Source: Lepidurus packardi (lineage: Eukaryota > Arthropoda > Branchiopoda > Notostraca > Triopsidae). From it: a stretch of DNA of 64,000 nucleotides. Position numbers and translations under genes: made by a program. The stretch covers positions 9,362,001-9,426,000 of the forward strand of contig JAKZAN010000005.1 in the NCBI GenBank assembly GCA_023053545.1, read 5' to 3'. Positions 22,484-34,861 of this stretch are shown in pieces. The first letter of the stretch is position 1. Each line of letters begins with the position of its first letter. The notes under the pieces were generated by a model. The model was not told where the DNA came from. It worked only from the letters and a program-made list of their open reading frames with translations, and did no database searches.

Positions 22484-23111
22484 CAGTTCAATTGTTTTAA
22501 ATATCTGAAAATATTATGCCCGAAAACTTGACTTACTATTTCCCTTATTTATTTACAAATTTAGCCGCTTATTAATGCCAAACAAGTTGAAACTTTACGA
22601 CAATGGAATTACGGCATACTGTCCAGCTTTAACACGCAAATAATGCAAATATATTTTGCGACTTATCACTTGTCTCAGCGATTTTTGTGAAAATAACCGT
22701 TCGTAAGACTGCAGCAAATTGCAGTAATAAGTAAGACCTGTTAGCGTGCAATCTTGTTTTAGCGTTGAAATACAAAAACTTCGACAGAATATGCTAGAAT
22801 TTTAATTTACACATAGATAACAGGTCTTGCTGAATCAGAGAAAAAAAATGTTAAAAAATCACTTCTACATAATTAGATTATGGCGTCTAGCCTGATTTTT
22901 GATTCATTCTATTCATGTTGTGTTTCATTTGTCTTCTCTTGGACTTCAGAGCACAATAAGATGCTTTGAAAAAGAACCGCGCAGCAGAAATTACAAGCAA
23001 AGCCGGCAGTGATGTCCATCTAGTAGAAGAAATCAAAACCGTTAAGAACCACATCGTGCTCTATCCTAGTGTCAGTCGCCACCGCATTGTTTTTGTTGTT
23101 CCATCAAGGAA
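22484..23111. other. Intergenic: duplicated 3' flank and exportin-7 promoter
   Basis: To about 22966 this matches the 3' flank of glycosyltransferase copy 1. The last about 145 bp before 23112 should hold the exportin-7 promoter and 5' UTR. An arthropod initiator-like TCAGTC lies at about 23072-23077; that assignment is an inference. Confidence 0.45.
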
Positions 23112-26100
23112 ATGGCGGATGAACAAGTAAACAAGTCTTCCTTCATTAATAATGCTTATTAATAACCTACTTATACATTAATAAACCCTAATTATATGGA
23201 ATTAAACTACTAACTTATATTAAATCCGTGTGTGGAAAGTTTCTACTATATTTGACAAACTTTCAGGGCCTAAAAAGGGTCATGTCACAATTTACAAGCC
23301 ATGCCAAATTAGCGAATTTATCACTGGAACTTCGCAGTTCAAATTTACCTGATCTAAGGCTTATTGGCCTGGAGGGTTTAAAGTTAGTTAAAATTATTAC
23401 CGAGCTTTTCATCTCTAGCAACTTTTAGCCTATTACATTTAAACCGAATGTTCAAACAATGAAATTATCCTACCCAATGTCTCCACACAGTATGCTAATT
23501 GGGAATCAACAATTCATTTAACTCGAAACAAATTGTTGAAGTGCGGGTTTGATTATGTAAGAATCAATAAGTTGCGTTCCAATTGTTCCTATATCCTTTC
23601 TTGGTTTCTTTAAATAAATTTCTTTCACGCTTCACAACCATTGTTCACGTTTCTTTTTTATCATTCTTAATCTTGAGGTGTTGTACTCATTTATTATAGT
23701 ATGTATCATCTTTTATGTTTCTTGTAAGGTTGGCTCAGTTTTAGCTTTTTGTTATTTTCGTTCTTTTCCATAAATTTTTTTAGGAAGTAAGGCAGCTTGA
23801 GCTGCTTTGTAAGCAACTATACGAGTCGACGGACCCAGCACGGCGTGCCGAGGCCGAAAAGGCATTAGTTGCATTCCAAAACTCTCCTTCGTCGTTGAAC
23901 AAGTGTCAACTTTTGCTCGAACGTGCTGATTCGTCGTATGCTCAACTACTAGCAGCCACGACCCTCACCAAATTAACGTCTCGCCCTGCCCAAGTGCTCT
24001 CCCTTCAACAACGCATCGATATTAGTAAGAAACCTTTCATTTCTATTATTTCTTACTCTTTTCTCTCAATTTGTATGTTAACTTGACGAATTCTTAATCA
24101 GGAAATTATGTTCTTAACTACTTGGCCACTCATCCTAAGCTGGCTCCGTTCGTTTCCCAAGCGTTAGTTACGTTATTCAGCCGTATTACCAAAATGGGCT
24201 GGTTTGACAGTGACAAAGACCAGTACGTTTTTCGAAGCGTGGTGGATGACGTGTCTATGTTTCTAGCAGTAAGAATTATCTTTACATTCATTTGAAATAT
24301 GCTTTGACATCTTTCAAATTATTTTTACTTTCAAATTATTTATTTCTTTATTGAATTGTTTTAGGGATCCGTGGACCATTGCAGCATTGGTGTCCAACTC
24401 CTCTCCCAACTAACGTCTGAAATGAACCAGTTGAGTGAAACGGACGCTTCATTTTCCCTCACGAAGCACCGGAAGATCGCGTCCTCGTTCAGGGACACTC
24501 AATTGCTGGACATCTTTCAGTTGTCGTGCAGTTTACTGCGAACTGCCTTGGAGAATTTCAAGAACTTGAACTTTACGGATGAAGCTCAGCATGGACTCAT
24601 GAATCACCTCCTTCGCTTGGCCCATAATTGTCTCACCTATGATTTCATCGGCACTTCCAATGATGAAAGCTCCGATGACTTATGCACGGTGCAAATTCCA
24701 ACCAGTTGGCGCCCAGTTTTTTTGGATTTCTCCACTTTACACCTCTTTTTCGACCTCTATGCCAATTTGCCTTCCAGCTTATCTCCCATGGTAAGAAACA
24801 AATATTACTATAATACGTTAGAGTAACTAAGGAAAGCAATTACAGTACATAGTTTCAATAAGTACACTACGCAAGGCAAAGAATTGCTATATTGTTTACG
24901 AATAGCTGACAATTTGTGCATTCTTTTCAGGCTTTGTCTTGTTTGGTCCAAATTGCGTCAGTGAGACGGTCTTTGTTCGATAATGCCGAGCGTGCCAAAT
25001 TCCTGAACCACGTGGTGGCAGGTGTGAGACGAATTTTGGAAAACCCTCAAGTAATTATTCCGAAAAAAACAAAAAAAGAAGACTCGTTAATGGGGATGTG
25101 TGTTTATTTAGAGCTTGACAGATGCAAATAATTACCATGAATTTTGTCGATTGTTGGCCCGTTTGAAAACGAACTACCAGCTAGGGGAGCTGGTTATGGT
25201 AGATAATTACCGAGAAGTCATCCAACTCATTGCGAAATTTACCGTAGAGTCATTAAGGGTAAAAATATTTGTGGTTTTACTAAACGTTCTTTAATAGTTT
25301 TCGTTTCTTCTTTGTTTTGTTTTTTTAGATGTGGCAATTTGCACCCAACAGCGTACATTACTTGTTGAGCCTTTGGCAACGAATGGTGGCGTCTGTGCCA
25401 TATGTGAAGGCTACCGAGCCCCACATGTTAGACACCTACACGCCTGAAGTTACGACCGCCTATATTACGTCGCGTGTGGAGGCTGTTGAGATTATTATCA
25501 GGTAAATCATAGGTTATTTTCCCGTACTTTAAAAAGAATTAGATAAGGTTACGTTAGGGTTACATTAGGTTAGGTTACGTTAGATTATGTTACGTTAGGT
25601 TAGGTTACGTTACGTTAGGCTAGGTTAGGTTGGGTTAGGCGTCCTTCTGTCGGAGTTCGGAGTTCTTGTGACGTATTTTTTAATACGGCTTAAGCACTTC
25701 GTAATCTCGTTGACGCTTAACCAATGAGTAGAGATTATTCAAAGTTCTGTTGGTTCCTTAAAACTTGTGGACTGGCTACGAAATAAACAATAGTGCGTAT
25801 AGTGAATCTAGAAATTGGAAACGTGTGGGAAAATGTCACAAAGTGGGTTTTTTTTTAGTACGTATATTCGGTTATTAGAATCTCCGCTTAATAGAACCAA
25901 TATTCGCTTGACAAACGTGATCACAATAAGCGGCATCTACTGTATTATTAAAGTTTTTTACATCTTAGTGAAAGAATCTTTTAAGAACTTTTTGTTTCTT
26001 CTCTTTTTTTTTCTTTGTTTTCTTTTAAGAACTTCTTGTTTATCTTTTAAGAACTTCGTTTTTCTTTTAAAAATTTCTTGTAAGGTCACACTTCCTAGTT

Positions 26101-29006
26101 AGATTATTTACTGTATTTACACAATAATTAGACTTAAATAAGTTGCTTTTAGCATTTTACAAATAATTTCTTTATTTTTGATTGTGATAAAAGCGAAAGT
26201 ATTTTGTTGCGAGAGTGTGATTTGACGAGTCAAAACTCATTTCCGTATGTTTAGGGAAGGGTTAGAGGATCCTTTGGATGATCTAGGGCTGATTCAGCAG
26301 CAGCTTGAACAAATCTCAGTGATCGGTCGGTGTGAATACCCCAAAACGTGCACTTTACTGGTCCAACTTTTGAATTCCGCTGCTCAACGCTACAGCGAAC
26401 TTTTGTCTGACCCTACCCCTCGGCCCTTGGATATACTCATACAAGAAGGGCGGCTCACATGGCTTGTTTACCTCATTGGAGCGGCAATTGGCGGCCGAGT
26501 CACTTTTACCACCAACGACGATCACGATGCCATGGACGGTCAGTTAGTTTGTCGAGTTCTGCAACTCATGAACCTAACCGACTCAAGGTTGCCCAGTGGA
26601 GGCAGTCCCAAGCTAGAACTGGCCTTACTTTCCTTTTTCGAGCAATTTCGCAAGATTTATGTTGGAGATCAGGTAAGTTTTTACTTCTAAACACACAATA
26701 TGATCTGTACTTCATTTCTCAAAAACAATTTCCTTAGGTACAGAAGACGTCTAAAGTTTATAGAGGATTATCCGAAGTCTTGGGCTTGAGTGATGAATCC
26801 ATGGTTTTAAGCGTTTTTATACGAAAAATGTAAGTTTTTATCGGTAAATTTATTTTTTGTGTAGAATTTAATTAAATTTATTTTTTTTAATTTTTATGGC
26901 AGAATTACCAATCTGAAGTATTTAGGAGGCAGTGAAGCCATAATTACTAAAACTTTGCAGTTACTGAATGAGCTTTCGGTGGGATATTCAAGCGTCCGTA
27001 AGCTGGTCAAGCTGGACGAAGTGAAATTTTTACTCAATAGCCACACGGTAAAAGATAAAAAATATCAGTATCTTAAAAGACGTTCATAAAAGGTTTTTTT
27101 TAATTTTTTTACTATTTAGAGTGATGTTTTTCCGTTTTTGGGGCCGAGTGTCCCTCTGGGAGATATGCGAGCCCGTTCTTCATTTTATACCTCGTTGGGG
27201 CGGTTGTTACTCGTCGAATTGGGAGAAGATGAAGAGAAATTCCAGCAGTTTATGCTTCCGATGACTTCAGCACTGGAACAACTTCGCGCCATGCTCAGCA
27301 ACACCGAGCAGCCCATGTTTAACGCGGAAGAAGCCCAGAAAATGGTCATTGGCTTAGCCCGCGACTTACGTGGCCTAGCATTTGCCTTTAATACCAAAAC
27401 TGCGTTTATGATGCTCTTCGATTGGATGTAAAACAAGCTTAAATAAGAGAAAAATCTAAAAAAAATGATCGAAAACTTTCCGTTTGCAGATACCCGGATT
27501 ACACCCCTGTCTTTCTCCGAGCCTTGCAACTGTGGTACCATTTACCCCAAGTGAGCACTCCGGTCCTCAAATTGTTCACTGAGTTGGTCCAAAACCGGTC
27601 CCAGAGACTCCAGTTTGATGTGTCTTCGCCCAATGGATACTTACTCTTCAGGGAGGCTTCCAAAGTGCTTTGCACTTACGGTAAAATTTTGTGTAAAAAA
27701 TGCATTGTCTTCTTAAAAGATATAATGCGATTCCTTAAGAAATATATGAAATAGAGGATACGTTTATATTTTTTTAAAACTGTTTTAGGAAGTGGGATTT
27801 TAAGTGTGGATGCGCCCAAGGATCAGATTTATGCGATGAAGCTGAAAGGTTTCTCTATTTGTTTCTCGCTGCTGAAAGCTGCACTGTGTGGATCGTACGT
27901 CAATTTTGGGGTTTTTAGACTGTACGGCGACCCGGCTTTAGACGATGCGCTAGCCACGTGGGTCAAATTGTTGCTTTCAGTGCCCAAGCAAGAGTTATTG
28001 GATTATCCCAAGTTGAGTCAAACATATTACGTATTGCTGGAGTGTTTAGCCCAAGACCATACGCCTTTTTTGGCTTCGTTGGAGCCGCATGTGTTCTTGT
28101 ACGTCATGGCGACCTTGCAAGAAGGTTTGTCAGCTTTAGGTAAGTTGTTAATTGATTTTTTTTTTTTAATCCCCCTAAATTTGTTACGAAAATTTTCTGT
28201 GAACTTGGCATTTCGTTCGTCTTTTATTTTTGGTTAGATACCATGATATGCACTGGGTGTTGTAACACACTGGACCATTTGGTGACGTTTGTGTTTCGGC
28301 AGCTGACAGGAAAAGGTAATTAAGAGTCATCGTTATTTTTTTTTTTATTTATGTATCAGCGTGAGCCAAGCTCTTGGCCGACTTTTATTGCGAGTTATCT
28401 GATTATTTTACATAAAACATTGAACTTTCTACAGTTGTTATTAATTGTTAGAGTAAATATGGATATTTCTGTAATTTAGGGAACCAGAGGCAGAATGCGA
28501 ATAGTTCGTCTAATTTAATGAGACTTTTGGACGTCCAGCCGGATTTGTTGCAGCCATTATTGTCCACGATTCTTAATATTGTAATGTTTGAAGAATGCCG
28601 TAACCAGTTTTCGATGTCGAGACCTCTTTTGGGTTTGATTTTGCTGAATGAAGAGGTAAAAACTGTCTAGTTTTATTGATTAAGATGAATAATTTGGGTT
28701 TTCATTTGTGTAGTATTTTAACCAACTAAGAGAGAATATTATAAGGAACCAGCCATCTGATAAGCAAACGTCTATGGCACAATGGTTCGAGAATTTGATG
28801 GATGGCGTTGAGAGAAACTTGTTAGCTAAGAATAGGGATAGGTACACGAAAAAAAAAATGATAAAAAATAGTTCGGGAATTTTAAGATTTGTATGGCTTT
28901 GTTTAGGTTTACTCAGAATTTGTCAATTTTCCGGCGTGACATAAATGAGTCGCTGAAAGGACCTTTGCAAGCCAACATGCTCAACACGGACATGATGACG
29001 TCATAA
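23112..29006 (+). CDS. Xpo7: Exportin-7 (RanBP16), importin-beta family nuclear transport receptor
   Basis: Seventeen exons: 23112-23126, 23784-24024, 24102-24268, 24365-24790, 24931-25050, 25112-25258, 25329-25501, 26255-26672, 26738-26829, 26903-27047, 27120-27427, 27490-27680, 27789-28139, 28238-28315, 28480-28655, 28714-28841 and 28907-29006. All phases agree for 1091 aa, close to the vertebrate length of about 1087. The product follows exportin-7 from end to end: [20 protein letters not shown] at the N-terminus, then [129 protein letters not shown] and a C-terminal DMMTS. It is an all-helical HEAT-repeat receptor that binds RanGTP and shuttles cargo through nuclear pores. The 15-base first exon (MADEQ) is separated by a 657-bp intron, unusually long here. 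Intron 7 (753 bp) contains a TTAGG-like tract. Confidence 0.97.
25540..25770. repeat. TTAGG-like degenerate tract plus shared repeat flank in exportin-7 intron 7
   Basis: About 100 bp of GGTTAGGTTACGTTA-type sequence resemble the arthropod telomere repeat TTAGG. They are followed by a flank containing GCGTCCTTCTGTCGGAG and ACCAATGAGTAGAG that recurs after the similar tract at 29303-29480. The joint recurrence of tract and flank means that this is a dispersed element, not a chance simple repeat. No terminal inverted repeats were seen around this copy. Confidence 0.7.
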
Positions 29007-29246
29007 TGTCGTTGGAATTGATGGGGGCGCACATCACTGTTGTAGATAATGTCATGGTTTACAATTGCATGTTTGATAATTTCCATTGAAAAGTGTGCGT
29101 TTCGCTGCACGTGCTTCTGGCCATACCAAGACTTACTCGGCAAAATAGAAAATACACCATGTTTGTGACATGGGTGTTTCTGAATTATTGAAGGTAATAT
29201 TTTTTGAGTATTATTATTTTTTTAAAATGAGAATCGTAACTGTGAC

Positions 29247-29741
29247 CACAGTATATGGGTTATATAGTAGGACAAGAAGGCTATCTTCCAATACGTCACA
29301 AGGTTAGGTTATGTTTTGGTTACTTAAGCTGGGTTAGGTTAGGTTGCGTTACGCGTCCTTCTGTCGGGAGTCCTTGTAACGCACTTTTTTAATACGGCTT
29401 AAGCAATGCCTAATCTCGTTGGCACTTAACCAATGAGCAGAGTTTTTAAAGTCGAAATCGTATTGGTCCCTTAAAAGATTATAGACCTGGCGTACTTCTG
29501 TCGGAGCCTGGATTCCTTGTATCGGGTACACGGAGTCCTTTTGTCAAGTCATCCTTGTGTCTACTTCCCACTCAAGGGAGTTTTGTACTGACTTAAGATC
29601 CGACCTGTGTTGATCTTTGTAAACCGTCCTTACCCTTTTTGAATTTTACCTGAATCTACTCGTGGAGCGGAGAAAGTCGGTCCAAAACCTTTACATTGGA
29701 AGATACCCTTGTTATCCTACTGTGTCAACCTACATTATGTG
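29247..29741. mobile_element. Non-autonomous inverted-repeat element containing a TTAGG-like tract
   Basis: The left end (CACAGTATATGGGTTATATA, with TATCTTCCAAT further in) and the right end (ATTGGAAGATA..., ending ATTATGTG) are imperfect inverted repeats of about 55 bp. Both resemble the ends of the element at 41801-42474, as does internal sequence around GGGAGTTTT and TTTGTAAACCGTC. It has no coding capacity. The eight bases on either side do not match, so the target duplication is decayed or one end is mis-set. Confidence 0.6.
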
Positions 29742-30097
29742 GTTGACCTAGCAAGAAAAACTTGGAAGATTAGCAAGAGTCTTCAAAGATTTGTACCTAG
29801 TTTCGTATTCACATAGGGGATCTTTTGAACCTGGTGATTTTTCTTAGCGATTTTCAATTGTTTTTGATTTTCTAACGTAACTGTGGAATCGCACCCAATC
29901 ATTTTCTTAGACTTTGATTGTCTCGAGAAAAACAAAAGATGCAAAAACACGAATAAGTATAAAAATGTGGTGTAGTTTTATATCTTTTTAATTACTCGTC
30001 ATGTTGAACGCATTAGCTAAGACAGAAATTGCGAAATTTCTATAGACGAGCGAAAGAAAAAGGGACAAAACTTCCTTTACCTATACAGGTGCAGGAT

Positions 30098-30122
30098 ATA
30101 TATATATATACATATATATATA
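30098..30122. repeat. AT-dinucleotide microsatellite
   Basis: An interrupted (AT)n run, ATATATATATA-C-ATATATATATATA, in the intergenic region. Confidence 0.9.
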
Positions 30123-31229
30123 TAAGACAGCATGAGAACATTAATACGAATTTTAAGAAAACAAAAGAACATTATCACCAATGACAAATGTCTAAGAAAA
30201 AACATGAGCCCGAAGCGTACTCAACGTTTTCGATACAATGGATACATAGAGTGAGCAAAAACTGAGCAGCCCTGTATACTTTTCCATTCAGCTACTTCGC
30301 TTTACACTGTCAAAACACACTGGCTGGCCAAAAAACATCAAAGCTAAGTTCCTAGCTTAGTTCCATTTTAAACGTCCATTTCCGAAGGAAAAATAGTAAT
30401 AATAATAAAAAAAAATGCATCCCTGATGTGGGCGTAAGCATTACCACGAATGCGTTTTCCCTTATATGGTTGACAATTTGAAAAGAAATGAAAATTTCCG
30501 TTAAGGGGGAAGAAAGCGCAACAACGTAGCACGAAACATCCGTGTAACAGAACAATGGACGATGAAAAACTGCTTCGAAATGGTCTTTTTCTTTTAGTAA
30601 TGAAATAGGAACATGGGACGTTTAAGTTTAGTTATAAGTGAAGCCAAAGTGTGTTTGTTTGTTTTGTTTACAAAAAGGACACGGAAAGGAAAATTATGAC
30701 ATAATTTGTCTCTTGGAATTAAAAACCGCGGTCACATCATGAACAAGTTTGCAGGGCATTTGATACGAACACGAACATGTTACCTCACCCACAGTATTCT
30801 GTTTTTTTGTTTGTGTTTTTTACCCGTGACTTAGTCTTTTGACCATGGAACCCTCTTCAAAAACATTCTCACAAATAACTCTTAATACTGCTCTTGGATT
30901 CCTTTGTTGCGCCTTTTCTGTTCTGGTTCACACCGTAAAGAAAAATCAATTTAAAAAAATCATCAAACTATAAAAGAAGCAAAACTTTGTTCGAACAGTT
31001 TGATACAACAATCAAACCATATAAGTACGTCCCCTTTTCCCAAAACGCTTCAACTAACCAATTCCAAATGCCTATTGTGGGCTTGGAAACCGGAGCTGAG
31101 CTTTTGAAGATCGAATACTAACATCTGTTGACCTTGCAATTCCCTTACATTTTCCAAATTCATTGCATCCATTCTTTAAAACATCACAAAAGTTGACTGT
31201 TTCTCCAGTGCAGTCACAGATTTAATGAC

Positions 31230-33430
31230 TTATTCGTATTCCAGTATTTGTTTATGGTAAAACAATAAATACCTAAACAAAATTGGCTTAAAAAACCACG
31301 CCCATTACTTAAGTTAAAAGAAATTTTACCCTTCGCTGTCCAAAACTTCTTTAATATTGGCTCGAGTGATCACGTGGTCATCGCACTTGAACCACAGATC
31401 TCGATGCTGTCGAATAAACGCTGTATAATGGCCCGAGTCTAACGATCCCACGTGATTGACAACCGCAAATAACGAGTACCTATACCATGGAGTTTTATTA
31501 CAATGTCTTAAAAATAAAAATAAATCAATAGTTTCTCACATGTTGTCGGCATTGCCGAGGGGACGACGGGTATCCTGGTCGTTATTATTAATGTTGCGAC
31601 GATAGGACATGAATGGCGTCATATCTAAATACTCAGGGAAGGCAATGAACGAGGAGATCTTTTTATGAAACCGATTGGAATGTTCGAAACGCTATGTGGA
31701 AGATTTGGAAGAAAGAAAAATGTATCTTTTATTCCAATTCGTAATTTGGCCAATGAAAGTTACCTTGAGATGGAAGCTGGCCACAATGGGTAACTTCTTC
31801 ATGGTTAGTTGCTTGGTGGATTCTTGATATGACGCACAGCGAGAACACTTGATTTTGGCAGACGATCCCAAGTGCTCCGCCCGAGTAAAGCGCTCTAAAC
31901 AATCCAACAAGGAAACGGGGACCAAAGGTGGCTGCGAAGTAGGGTCGTCCTCCGAATTCTGACTGGAAACGGGGAGCGGGGACGGTGGACGTGAGGTATT
32001 CGAAGAAGATGAGCTCATGGAGGAAGGTGTTGGACCTAAATCCAGGGAAATGTCCCAAAATGGGTCGACAGTGGTTGATACCCCACTAAAAAAAACAGAA
32101 AGGTTAAAATTACTAAAAATCCATAGAAAACGAAGTAACGCCCCTAAATAAAATATATATATATATATTAGGTTCATACTTGCAAGCTTGGCAAACAACG
32201 TCAGATTGGAGTCCCCCGGTGAAAATTTGATCTATAATACAGCTGCATTGATGAGGTGACGTATCTTGATTATTATTGGTGGGCGGTCCTTTGCAATGTC
32301 TGTGTAGAACGTCCAACGTGGCAATGAAGAACTCGTGAGCGTCTTGCTGCTCATAGCCAGCCAAATGGCGAGCATGCGTCCAAATGAGGTGCAGCAATCG
32401 ATGTAATGTCAACGGCGTTTTTTTACCAGAGTAAAACTACAGCCACGTTGACGTCATAAGAATCGTGTTTCGTAATGCTCCCCCTTCGCGTGACGCTCTT
32501 TGAGAGCTTTTACTTTATTGTTTTTCTTTTACCTCTTGAAAGAGTCGCGAGATCTCACAAACTAAGCAGCGTCCCGGTTCGTCTTGGAATTGGCAAACAT
32601 GGCGATCAGATAGGAAATAATCTCGCAGTAAAGGTGTATGAGTTAGGGCTTGCATGATACAATTCATGAAGCAGGTATTACCCAAATTGATCAGCCCTCT
32701 TAAACCTATAATACCCGGCAGAGTAGGAAATTAAGTCAGATAATTTGGCAGATTAGATGAGAAATTACCAATCGTTGAATTTTCTGCCAACTTCTTACGA
32801 CGAGTGTGTGCTTTCAGAAGCTCAATTTCAGCTTCGGAAGGTTCCCAAGGTTTATACACCTCTCCCAAGCCGATGGATTTGGCTGCCTTGCTTTGGTGTT
32901 GCCAAGCAATGCTTTCTAATTCCTTGTCGTACACATAATCCCCGCACTGGAAACAGCAAACCACGCCATAGGTCAAATCCACAGCTAAAATAGACAAGAA
33001 AACAGCGTTACAACCGCCGAGCTTTACCACATGAAGAACTTTTGACTGTATTACCTAGAAAATGCTTCCTTTGTTGACTATGAGCTTGGATGTGACCAGC
33101 TCCATAACATCCAAAAAAAATACAGTGCAAGCAGGCATGCAACCGAGGTCCATAGCTTTGGCAAACATGACAGACGCAGGATTTAGCCTAAAAATGAACA
33201 AGAAAACGGTTAGCTTTCTGATGGTCTTTGTCTTGGGAAATCTCAATCTGTGCGGTAAGGTGATTATGCAATGTAAAAAGGATATGAATATGCGAGAACT
33301 GTGGGCTTACTTTCCGTATTCTAGCTTCTTGAGAGGTAGAAGCGACGAAAAAAGAATGGATCAATTTGTAAGGTTGAGCACCTTTGGCTGCTTTGAAGTT
33401 GTTCAGATGAAGACAGCCATGGTGGCTCAT
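31230..33430 (-). CDS. Usp22: Ubiquitin carboxyl-terminal hydrolase 22 / Nonstop (SAGA deubiquitinase)
   Basis: Nine exons read leftward: 33430-33311, 33187-33055, 32984-32769, 32705-32533, 32436-32180, 32085-31764, 31691-31540, 31479-31330 and 31272-31230, with phases agreeing for 521 aa (the human protein is about 525). The N-terminus has the zf-UBP fold ligands (GCLHL, then [38 protein letters not shown]). The USP domain follows: the catalytic Cys box [14 protein letters not shown] (Cys near residue 168), the Gln/Asp box [13 protein letters not shown], a zinc-binding CQAC...[12 protein letters not shown] pair, LKRFEH, and the catalytic His box [12 protein letters not shown] (His near 475). 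The last 14-residue exon gives [13 protein letters not shown]; the TAA that appears right after SEG is intronic. The enzyme removes ubiquitin from histone H2B (and H2A) in the SAGA deubiquitinase module with Sgf11, ENY2 and Ataxin-7. A Ser/Pro-rich insert of about 30 residues lies in exon 6. Confidence 0.97.
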
Positions 33431-34861
33431 TTCCTTTCCTGCAAACTTGTGCTACAAAAAATTAATGCAATGCCAAGGGGAGTATCAGGGAAGCACAGGA
33501 AACACAGACATAGGCGAGTCAGAGAATCACTTGGGGCTTTATTCGTCAGTTTGATGCAGTACACATGAACAAATATTAGAAAACGTTGAATCTTTCTTTT
33601 TTTCTGGATAGCTTCTTTCCAATGGATAACGAAAATAAACCCAACAGATGGCATATGTGGAGCTAGCTTAGTCCCTCAATTACAGAACGTAAACTAAACG
33701 GACGGTTTTTCGATAATTTGAACATTTAATTTATAAATAATAATGCCGACAAATATGTAGATTGCGCAACAACTAAAACTAGGAGGTTTATCCAACAATA
33801 ACAAGCTTTTGACAAAAGTTTCCAAATAGCTTTTGTTGAACGACATCATGAATTCGATTTTAAAACAGAAAAAAAAATAGTTACTAACGTAAAATACGTA
33901 CACTATGTTTGTTGCACACAATCATGACACAGTCTTATCTAATACAATCTTAGCTCACGCAAGCTCTGGAAAGAACCGAAACAAAAAACAAAATAGGTCG
34001 TAGCCCTTACAGAGCAGTTTAAAACTACAATGAACCACATAATCAAAGATCCGGTGCAGCGCCTTCCGGGTGTTCCGGGACCTATTACCGTCTGAATTGG
34101 CTGACATCAGACTCGTTCTATGTTCAAGCTAATTATTTTCCCCAATTAATTTTGAACAGAAGTGTTGCTAAGTGCCGCTCTAGCTTCATGTAGTGGCGGC
34201 TCGGAATTTCTGGATTTTCTTACAGCAATAAAAGCTAAGTCCCTTTTAGTAATTACAAGATTATACTCATTGTATCCATTTATTCAGTCGTCATGTAGGT
34301 AATCATCATGGCCAGAGCTACGTAGACATTTTCTGTATAAGATTTAAAATGTACAAAATCCCCTTTAATGGCTTTATCGTTGTCGAAATTTTAAACAAGC
34401 TTTCCGTGTGTCGTAATCCGAAGGCTTAAGAGTGACGTTAATTAAGTTTTCAGGAATTGACAATGACTTTGGCTAAGCCAGTCTTAACATTGCCTTAACA
34501 TCATAACTTTGGTATCCGTAACATCTCTTAGTTCTTAAAAGTATATCAATTATACTTAGGTATTACTAAGAAGGAAAAAAAAGGGCTTTATATATGTAAA
34601 ATGTTCTTCTGGTTCTGTCTATGAAGATAAATTATAATAACCAAGACCCCAACAATGAATGACGTGCCTAAGACGTCCCAATGGCATACAGGTGCGACCG
34701 AATAATTACCCATTATGGCCCCTCGCTGTTCGTTTGTCAACTCCTTAAAAGCTCGCTTAAGGTCCCTAACAAGACACACTCTTCCGAAATACTCCTGATA
34801 CTCCGGTTGTAGAAGTACATTTTACTCTTTCTAACCTACGAATCAGTATCACGGAAGCAAC
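33431..34861. other. Divergent intergenic region (USP22 / small secreted protein)
   Basis: The promoters of the two divergent genes must lie here. The sequence is AT-rich with a moderately GC-rich stretch at about 34050-34090. No RNA gene, repeat or supported motif was recognised. Confidence 0.45.

Larger units (their letters stand above)
29007..31229. other. Convergent intergenic region (exportin-7 / USP22)
   Basis: It holds two 3' UTRs, a transposon-like element (29247-29741), an AT dinucleotide microsatellite at about 30098-30122, and AT-rich sequence with no gene seen. Confidence 0.5.

Noticed and set aside
31321-31335. Apparent stop codon right after SEG near the end of USP22
   Set aside because: It lies at a GT donor; splicing to 31272 restores [13 protein letters not shown], the conserved C-terminus.
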